Positions 14,987-19,957 of a stretch of DNA of 21,566 nucleotides are shown piece by piece. The notes below the pieces were generated by a model. The model was not told the origin of the DNA, made no database searches, and was given only the letters and a program-made list of their open reading frames with translations. Location: NCBI GenBank assembly GCA_964353455.1, contig CAYGWP010000055.1:1-21566 (forward strand), given 5' to 3'. The position numbers were made by a program, and so were the translations under genes. This DNA comes from CAYGWP01 sp964353455 (lineage in GTDB: Bacteria > Planctomycetota > Phycisphaerae > FEN-1346). Each line of letters begins with the position of its first letter. Positions within the stretch are counted from its first letter, which is position 1.

Positions 14987-15202
14987 CTACAAGTCCTCAG
15001 GGACCAGGCCCGTCCGCTTGGCGATTCTCGCCAGCATTCGGGGGCCAATCTCCTCCCGCTCATGGAAGGCAAATACAAAATCGGGCCAGCCGGGCCGCGA
15101 CAGTATGTGATGGGAAGTGCCACAACGACGCTTGGTCGTCCAACCGATGCGCATCAGGGCAGCCAGCACCAAGCGGGCCTTGGTCGATGGCCATTGACTC
15201 AT
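14987..15202 (-). CDS. hicA: HicA-like toxin (mRNA interferase)
   Basis: The 71-residue protein has the HicA double-stranded RNA-binding-like fold: an N-terminal helix (KARLVLAALMRIGW), the catalytic His region GTSHHI (His31/32), a strand (WPDFVFAFHE), and a C-terminal REEIGPRMLARIAKRTGL helix, as in YcfA/HicA proteins. HicA toxins cut mRNA and are blocked by the HicB partner. The ATG overlaps the hicB stop (ATGA), so it is made together with its antitoxin. HicA is normally 55-80 residues, and this is full length. The 155 bases beyond its stop, up to the aminotransferase, hold no gene that I can see. Confidence 0.78.
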   Translation of the reverse strand: MSQWPSTKARLVLAALMRIGWTTKRRCGTSHHILSRPGWPDFVFAFHEREEIGPRMLARIAKRTGLVPEDL

Positions 15203-15399
15203 GTCGGCACCGCGAAGAGGTCCCGCAGGGCCGGTATTGCCTCACCGTGTTCCAAGCGGTCTGCCAGAACCCTAAGGGCCAGGGCCTCGACTTTCGAGAT
15301 GGCTTCCTCACGGGTTTTCCCATAGCCCATGACGCCGGACAGTTCGGGCACTTCGGCGATCCACCGGCCATCTTCTTCGCGGTCAATTTCGATATTCAA
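15199..15399 (-). CDS. hicB: HicB-like antitoxin, short form without DNA-binding domain
   Basis: The 66-residue protein reads MNIEIDREEDGRWIAEVPEL at its start, the UPF0150/HicB partial RNase-H fold (beta-beta-alpha-beta), then KTREEAISKVEALALRVL. It should bind and block HicA. There is no helix-turn-helix or ribbon-helix-helix C-terminus, so it probably cannot act as its own repressor. I place the start at TTG 15399, seven bases after GGAGG; a GTG at 15405 is in frame but sits only one base from that site. The order hicB-hicA with an ATGA overlap ensures antitoxin is made first. A promoter with near-consensus boxes lies directly upstream. Confidence 0.78.
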   Translation of the reverse strand: MNIEIDREEDGRWIAEVPELSGVMGYGKTREEAISKVEALALRVLADRLEHGEAIPALRDLFAVPT

Positions 15400-15419
15400 G
15401 GGCACACCTCCAGTGAATC

Positions 15420-15448
15420 AATATACCCGGCGTTTCCCGTGCAGGCAA
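15420..15448 (-). promoter_or_regulatory. Predicted promoter for hicB-hicA
   Basis: On the minus strand, TTGCCT (15443-15448) has a 17-base spacer to TATATT (15420-15425). The predicted transcription start, near 15413, would leave a leader of only about 14 bases that consists mostly of the ribosome-binding site. No obvious operator palindrome overlaps it. Confidence 0.5.
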
Positions 15449-15464
15449 GCCCGTCACTGCGGCG

Positions 15465-16577
15465 CTACTTGATCTCGGTCAGCCTGTAGTTCCGCGTGCC
15501 CAGGCCCGCGGCCTCGAGCCGGTCTATCTGGACGTACGGGTCCTTGGCGTGGATCCGCTCGAAGAGGTGTCTGCCCTCGACGAGTTTGCGGCCCGGCGGC
15601 AGGCTCCCGGGCAGCGGGTCGCCGTCGCGCGTCAGGTCCAGGCTGGCCTTCTCGACGGCCGTGATGTCCTCGGATGCCAGGATGCCGACGTCCGGAATCA
15701 GGGCGGGCGTCGAGAACCCCCAGCAGTCGCAATAGACGGTTATCTGCGTAAGGAAATTGATATGAACGACCCGCCCCGGCCCGAACGTCCTGATGACCTC
15801 GCGCGCCGCCAGCGCCATGCCGTGCTGGAACGGCACGAACCCCCCGCCGACAATCCTGATGGCGTCCTTCGGGCACGCCAGCACGCAGTGCCGGCAGTAC
15901 ACGCAGTTGTGGTAGAAGATCTCGAGGCGGTTGTTTTCCTTGCTCCACTTGGCGGCATCGCGGGTGCACGCCTCGACGCACTTGCGGCACTTTATGCAGA
16001 GTTTCTCGTCATATACCAGGCCGCCCTCGAGCAGGTGCAGGTCTCCGCGCGACTTCTGCGTCACGCAGCCCATAGCCAGGTTCTTGCACGCCGCCCCGTA
16101 TCCGCAGTCGCCGTGGCCCTTGAAGTGGCTTAGGTTCACCAGGGCGTCGGCGTCCTCTATGTTGCCGGAGACCTCGATCTCCTTCAGGGTCTTGTAGCCG
16201 ATCTTATGGCGATAGAAGAATTTGTCTTTGACGCCCGCAGCGCCCACCAGGGGCGCCCCCAGGACCTCGGCGGTGTATCCGCGGGCCGTCGCGTCGTGGA
16301 TTGAAAGCGAGCCGTCGGTGATGAAGATGCGCTTCGCCCCGGCATCCTTGATCTTCCGCACGAGCAGGCCGACGAAGAGCGGCGGGATGGTCGTAAACCC
16401 GATCCCTCCGCCCACGTGGACCTTCAGGGCCACCGTGCCGCCGCCCGCGATCCGCTTCATCGGCAGCCGGTCGATCATCCGCTGGAACTTGGCCGGCAGC
16501 GTGGCCCGCCCCTCCAGGCGTTCGACCGCCGCCGATGCAAAGAGGACCTCCGCCGACTTCGCCTTCGTCTTCGCCAT
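15465..16577 (-). CDS. DUF362-domain protein with two [4Fe-4S] ferredoxin motifs
   Basis: The 370-residue protein has an N-terminal DUF362 domain (residues about 1-180, with KVHVGGGIG, FITDGS, and CKNLAMGC). Two classical ferredoxin clusters follow: Cys194/197/200/204 and Cys225/228/231/235, the second ending in CP. The C-terminal region has further cysteines in VYCDCWGF. DUF362 ferredoxins are common in anaerobes and presumed to move electrons; the partner is unknown. No signal peptide is visible, so it is cytoplasmic. GGGAG lies about 10 bases before the ATG at 16577. It stands alone, 66 bases upstream of the hicB start on the same strand, with the hicBA promoter between them. Confidence 0.85.
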   Translation of the reverse strand: MAKTKAKSAEVLFASAAVERLEGRATLPAKFQRMIDRLPMKRIAGGGTVALKVHVGGGIGFTTIPPLFVGLLVRKIKDAGAKRIFITDGSLSIHDATARGYTAEVLGAPLVGAAGVKDKFFYRHKIGYKTLKEIEVSGNIEDADALVNLSHFKGHGDCGYGAACKNLAMGCVTQKSRGDLHLLEGGLVYDEKLCIKCRKCVEACTRDAAKWSKENNRLEIFYHNCVYCRHCVLACPKDAIRIVGGGFVPFQHGMALAAREVIRTFGPGRVVHINFLTQITVYCDCWGFSTPALIPDVGILASEDITAVEKASLDLTRDGDPLPGSLPPGRKLVEGRHLFERIHAKDPYVQIDRLEAAGLGTRNYRLTEIK

Positions 16578-16618
16578 CGTACGTTTCTCCCGTATCGTGG
16601 GCTCGGCCCCCGCAGGCG

Positions 16619-16677
16619 CCTATCGCGCGCAAACGCGCTCCTCTTCGAGTCGCGGCTAAACGACTCGCGGCTAAACA
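16619..16677. repeat. Degenerate GTTTAGCCG-family repeat cluster
   Basis: A GCGCGCAAACGCGC palindrome is followed by two tandem CGCGGCTAAAC units (16651-16661 and 16666-16676) flanked by GAGTCG / CGACTC. The final unit overlaps the stop codon of the small membrane protein. It shares CGGCTAAAC with the ends of the complete repeats at 13403 and 19873. Confidence 0.6.
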
Positions 16678-16892
16678 TCGTACATACATGCGCCGCCCCA
16701 GGCAATGGTCGGCAGGTACGGCGTCAATTCGACATTGCCGTTTCGCAATTCATTCATCATGCGGATTTCGTACTTTGTGATTCCTCTCTCCCGGCGGGCC
16801 TTTTCCATCTGCCACAGGGCGAACGCAATCAGCGCCGCCAGCGTGACCGCCAGCAGGATCAGGAACAGCCAGTGTTTCGTCGCGGGTTTCAT
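16671..16892 (-). CDS. Small single-pass membrane protein
   Basis: The protein has 73 residues: a short basic N-terminus (MKPATKHW), one strong transmembrane helix (about residues 8-28, LFLILLAVTLAALIAFALW), then a charged cytoplasmic-like segment with many Arg/Lys and a C-terminus ending GGACMYDV. It matches no family I recognise. The open frame continues upstream through a palindrome, but the TM helix start and codon bias favour the ATG at 16892. The ribosome-binding site is weak. The DNA for its last residues is one copy of a direct repeat whose other copy (16985-17028) encodes a near-identical GACVYDV in the same frame, 103 codons upstream. The third-base G/C is high in the first half and falls in the second half. 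Confidence 0.55.
   Translation of the reverse strand: MKPATKHWLFLILLAVTLAALIAFALWQMEKARRERGITKYEIRMMNELRNGNVELTPYLPTIAWGGACMYDV
16676..16719. repeat. Direct repeat, copy 1 (CATCGTACAYACATGCGCCGC type)
   Basis: It begins CATCGTACATACATGCGCC and shares about 44 bases with 16985-17028, with scattered mismatches and one possible indel near the end. Both copies abut a palindromic repeat on their left-hand (lower-coordinate) side. Confidence 0.7.
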
Positions 16893-16906
16893 CTTTGATT
16901 GCCGTG

Positions 16907-16978
16907 CGCGGCGGGTCGGGAGACCCGCCGCGCCAGCGCCCCTCGATTTTGCGCGGCGGGTCTCCCGACCCGCCGCGT
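16907..16978. repeat. GCGCGGCGGGTC double hairpin
   Basis: Two 12-bp-stem hairpins share the arm GCGCGGCGGGTC, with 4-base loops GGGA and TCCC that are themselves complementary. The two hairpins are therefore inverted copies of each other, separated by a 17-base linker. It lies between the small membrane protein and the second direct-repeat copy. Confidence 0.8.
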
Positions 16979-16984
16979 TTCCGA

Positions 16985-17028
16985 CATCGTACACACATGC
17001 GCCGCGGCAGGCAACGTCTCGGCAGGTC
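16985..17028. repeat. Direct repeat, copy 2
   Basis: CATCGTACACACATGCGCC and the following bases match 16676-16719, exactly 309 bases (103 codons) away. It lies just upstream of surE and is not itself part of a convincing gene. Confidence 0.7.
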
Positions 17029-17064
17029 GTTTGACTTCCCATGCGGAGGTGATACCATACCCCC

Positions 17065-17823
17065 ATGCGCATCCTCGCGACGAACGACGATGGCATTATG
17101 GCCCCTGGGATACTCGCCCTGCGGCGGGCGCTTCTGGATATGGGCGAGGTCACCGTGGTTGCGCCCACCGTGCCGCAGTCGGCCGTCGGCCATGCCATCA
17201 CGCTGACGACCCCGATCCGCGTCCTCCGCGTGAGCCTCGGCGATGGGGCCACCGGCTACGGCGTCGAGGGCCGCCCGGCAGACTGCGTCAAACTCGCGCT
17301 CCTTGAACTCCTCAAGGAGCGGCCCGACCTCGTCGTCAGCGGCATTAACCTCGGCGCGAACGTCGGCATAAACGTGCTCTATTCCGGGACGGTTGCGGCA
17401 GCCGTCGAGGGGGCGTTCTACGGCATTCCGGCGGTCGCCGTCAGCATCGAGGACTCCGACGCGGTCGATTTCGACGCCGCCGCCCGAATCACACGCGGCC
17501 TCATCAGCCAACTTCTCGCCAGGAACCCGCAGAGGCCGGCCCTCTTCAATATCAACATCCCCGACCTCTCGAACGGGCCGCCAAAGGGCGTCAGGGTCGT
17601 CCCGCAGAGCCTCAAGGGCTGGGTGGAAGGATGGGAACGCCGGAGCGACCCGCGCGGCCGGACGTACTACTGGATGACCGGCGACCTCGCGCCGGAAGAC
17701 GTCGGGATCGATTCCGACGTGGCCGCCCTGGCCGACCGGTACGTCACCGTCACGCCCCTTCGCTTCGACCTCACGGACCCCGAGCGGATGGACGAGATGC
17801 GGTCCTGGGGTCTGGGGTTTTGA
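17065..17823 (+). CDS. surE: 5'/3'-nucleotidase SurE
   Basis: The 252-residue metal-dependent phosphatase dephosphorylates nucleoside monophosphates and is linked to stress survival. The start is fixed by MRILATNDDGI (metal ligands Asp8/Asp9). Further signature motifs are APTVPQSAVGHAITL (Ser ligand), SGINLGANVG (Asn ligand) with VLYSGTVAAAVEGAFYGIPAVAVS, and NINIPD. The length is typical. An extended ribosome-binding site, GGAGGTGAT, lies unusually far away (about 15 bases from the GG core to the ATG) and overlaps a four-codon ATG-CGG-AGG-TGA mini-frame at 17041-17052. It is convergent with the next gene with a 4-base gap. Confidence 0.95.
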   Translation: MRILATNDDGIMAPGILALRRALLDMGEVTVVAPTVPQSAVGHAITLTTPIRVLRVSLGDGATGYGVEGRPADCVKLALLELLKERPDLVVSGINLGANVGINVLYSGTVAAAVEGAFYGIPAVAVSIEDSDAVDFDAAARITRGLISQLLARNPQRPALFNINIPDLSNGPPKGVRVVPQSLKGWVEGWERRSDPRGRTYYWMTGDLAPEDVGIDSDVAALADRYVTVTPLRFDLTDPERMDEMRSWGLGF

Positions 17824-17827
17824 CTGC

Positions 17828-18418
17828 TTACAGCCGCACGCGGGGCAGGAACTTTGCCGCAGCCTGGGGCGACAGGCGTTGCGGGCTCGTCGCCATGGCC
17901 GACCGCAGCCGCCACTGGCCGTCGGCGTCCGGCGCGAAGATGCCTTCCCACGTCCAGCGTCCGAGGTCCTGCGACACGGCCGCGCCCGGTGCGGATGCAG
18001 GTGTGAACCTATATACCTGCGTGACGACGGCCTGGCCGCCGGCCATGCGGATGCCGGGCTCCTCCGTCTGGACGCGCAGTTGCGAGAGCCCCAGCCGCAC
18101 GATGCCGGCGATCTGCTCCTTGCCCGCGCCCTCGCCCGAGTACTGCGGCGAGATACGCTCGATGAACGCGTCGGCATCGCCCGCGCCGGCCGCACGCGAC
18201 ATCGCCGCAAGCGTCCGGGCGACCTTCTCGTAATCGGTCTCGACGAGCCACGCCACGGCCGCCAGGACGACGGCCGCATCCACCAGCGCCATGGCGATCC
18301 ACATCGCCCGCCGCGACCCCGTCCGCGCCCAGAACACGCCCGCACCGAGCGCGGCAATGCCCAGTGTGATCCAGAGGGGCAGGGGGTTTTCGAAAAAAAG
18401 GTGCCGAAGGATGTCCAT
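17828..18418 (-). CDS. Two-TM membrane protein with NTF2/SnoaL-like soluble domain
   Basis: The 196-residue protein starts MDILRHLFFENPLPLW at 18418, behind a clear GGAGG. Two transmembrane helices come early (about residues 13-28 and 37-55). A soluble domain follows (about 60-196): EKVARTLAAMSRAAGAGDADAFIERISPQYSG, then strands with VVTQVYRF and WTWEGIFAPDADGQWRLRS. The helix-helix-helix plus curved sheet pattern resembles NTF2-like/SnoaL folds, which bind small ligands or serve as assembly domains. I cannot name a family. It is convergent with surE. Open frame upstream of 18418 runs through repeat DNA and is not coding. Confidence 0.72.
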   Translation of the reverse strand: MDILRHLFFENPLPLWITLGIAALGAGVFWARTGSRRAMWIAMALVDAAVVLAAVAWLVETDYEKVARTLAAMSRAAGAGDADAFIERISPQYSGEGAGKEQIAGIVRLGLSQLRVQTEEPGIRMAGGQAVVTQVYRFTPASAPGAAVSQDLGRWTWEGIFAPDADGQWRLRSAMATSPQRLSPQAAAKFLPRVRL

Positions 18419-18507
18419 GGGCGGCCTCCTCGAAATGGCACGACCGATGTTACCCGCTCGCCCCCGGGGCGTCATGCAAAAATCGCTGCGCACGCCTGCG
18501 AAGCGCC

Positions 18508-18594
18508 GAGCCGCGACCTTACGGTCGCGGGTACACCCGCACGTCGGGTGCTTCGCCTTGCGCGAGAGTACCCGCGACCTGACGGTCGCGGCTC
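18508..18594. repeat. GAGCCGCGACC double-hairpin repeat
   Basis: GAGCCGCGACC-TTA-CGGTCGCGG GTAC at the left and GTAC CCGCGACC-TGA-CGGTCGCGGCTC at the right are inverted copies, each itself a hairpin (CCGCGACC / GGTCGCGG). They flank a linker of about 35 bases. It is a third, sequence-unrelated example of the nested two-hairpin layout. It lies upstream of the class V aminotransferase promoter. Confidence 0.8.
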
Positions 18595-18619
18595 GAAAGG
18601 CGAAAGGCCCGAAAAGGGA

Positions 18620-18647
18620 TTGCATCCTTCGGGTGCCCGATTATAAT
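18620..18647 (+). promoter_or_regulatory. Near-consensus sigma70-type promoter for the serine genes
   Basis: TTGCAT (18620-18625), a 16-base spacer and a perfect TATAAT (18642-18647) precede a 70-base leader to the ATG at 18723. This is the strongest promoter I see in the window. The spacer contains an imperfect dyad (GCATCC-TTC-GGGTGC) that could bind a regulator. Confidence 0.65.
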
Positions 18648-18722
18648 CCCCGTGCTTTGCGGGGGGGGGCGGACGGCCCGGGCCCGAATACCGCGCGGCC
18701 GGACTCCGGGGAAGGAATATTC

Positions 18723-19865
18723 ATGTTCAAACAGCGACTGTTCACGCCCGGTCCCACGCCTGTTCCGGAGGAAGTCCTGCTGGAACTGGCCCGGCCCATG
18801 TTCCATCACCGCACCAACGAGTATCGCAAGATGCTCGAGCAGGTGACGAGGGACATGCAGTACGTGCTCAGGACGGCGCAGGATGTCTATACGATCACGG
18901 GCAGCGGGTCGGCGGCGATGGAGGCCTCGGTGGCGAGCGTCGTGGCCCCTGGCGAGAAGATGATCGCGGTTCGCGGCGGCAAGTTCGGCGAGCGGTGGGG
19001 CGAACTCGGCGCCGCCTTCGGCGCAAACGTCGTGAACCTCGACGTCGAGTGGGGCACGCCCGCCACGCCCCAGATGATCGCCGACGCCCTCAAGGCCAAC
19101 CCCGACGCCGTCGCGGTCTATATCACCCACTGCGAAACCTCGACGGCAACGGTGTGCGACGTCGAAGCAATTGCGAAGGTGGTGGCCGGGACGCCGGCCC
19201 TGCTGGTGGTCGATGGCATCTCCTCGATCGGGGCGGTGCCGTTTGCGATGGACGCCTGGGGCGTCGATATCGCCGTCACGGGCAGCCAGAAGGCCCTGAT
19301 GCTGCCGGCGGGCCTGGCGTTCATCGCCTGCTCCGAGAAGGCATGGAAGAAAATCAATTCGACCAAGGGCTATGCGTATTACGTCAGCCTGAAGGCGTAC
19401 AGGAAGGCCCTCACGCCGCCCGAATGGGACCAGCCGTACACGCCCAACAATTCGATGGTGCGCGCGGCCATGAAGGCCCTGGCGATGATCCGGGCCGAGG
19501 GCCTCGAAAAGATATGGGCCGAGACGCACAGGAAGGCCGAGGCCGTCCGCGCCGCCGCAAAGGCCCTCGGGCTCCAGACCTACTCGAAGGCGCCGTCCGA
19601 CAGCGTCACGGCCATCCTCGTGCCCGAGGGCATGGACGGCGAGGCCCTCGCCAAGACCATGACCAGGGAATTCGGCGTGAAGCCCGCCGGCGGCCAGGGA
19701 AAACTCAAGGGCAAGGTCCTACGCTTCACGACCATGGGCTACACCGATGCGTGGGACATCCTTGCGGCGGTCGGCGCCCTTGAGATGTCGCTGGCGAAGA
19801 TGGGCCGCAAGGTCGATTTTGGCGCCGGCGTCGCCGCGGCCCAAAAGGTGCTTGCGCAGGCATAG
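18723..19865 (+). CDS. Class V aminotransferase, probable serine-pathway enzyme
   Basis: The 380-residue fold-type I PLP enzyme belongs to the alanine-glyoxylate/serine-pyruvate/SerC-like group. The start has GAAGGA seven bases upstream, and the signature N-terminus FTPGPTPVPEEV follows at once. PLP contacts are TGSGSAAMEA, ITHCETSTA, Asp164 in VVDGISSIG, and the Schiff-base Lys190 in TGSQKALMLPAG. In many bacteria lacking classical SerC this type of enzyme is linked to serA and probably transaminates phosphohydroxypyruvate. Serine-glyoxylate or alanine-glyoxylate activity cannot be excluded. The serA-like gene starts 92 bases later on the same strand, and the strong promoter at 18620 likely drives both, with a double-hairpin repeat in the gap. 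Confidence 0.85.
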   Translation: MFKQRLFTPGPTPVPEEVLLELARPMFHHRTNEYRKMLEQVTRDMQYVLRTAQDVYTITGSGSAAMEASVASVVAPGEKMIAVRGGKFGERWGELGAAFGANVVNLDVEWGTPATPQMIADALKANPDAVAVYITHCETSTATVCDVEAIAKVVAGTPALLVVDGISSIGAVPFAMDAWGVDIAVTGSQKALMLPAGLAFIACSEKAWKKINSTKGYAYYVSLKAYRKALTPPEWDQPYTPNNSMVRAAMKALAMIRAEGLEKIWAETHRKAEAVRAAAKALGLQTYSKAPSDSVTAILVPEGMDGEALAKTMTREFGVKPAGGQGKLKGKVLRFTTMGYTDAWDILAAVGALEMSLAKMGRKVDFGAGVAAAQKVLAQA

Positions 19866-19872
19866 CGGCAAT

Positions 19873-19934
19873 GTTTAGCCGCGGCCGCAAACGGCCGCGT
19901 TATTGATCGTCGCCGTTGGCGGCGACGGCTTAAC
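19873..19934. repeat. GTTTAGCCG double-hairpin repeat, copy 2
   Basis: GTTTAGCCG...CGGCTTAAC ends flank two hairpins, GCGGCCG / CGGCCGC and GTCGCCG / CGGCGAC. It aligns without gaps to 13403-13464, with a handful of substitutions mainly in loops and the linker. Here it sits inside a likely operon, where it may stabilise the upstream transcript or tune serA expression. Confidence 0.8.
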
Positions 19935-19957
19935 ATGCGGACCACGAGGAGTCATCA

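Noticed and set aside
16750..18441. 563-residue minus-strand open frame covering surE and the palindromes
   Set aside because: It crosses repeats, lies antisense to surE and out of frame with the two-TM protein; there are no domains.
1729..19934. Repeats considered as a CRISPR array
   Set aside because: Copies are dispersed kilobases apart, palindromic, and lack regular spacers or cas genes.
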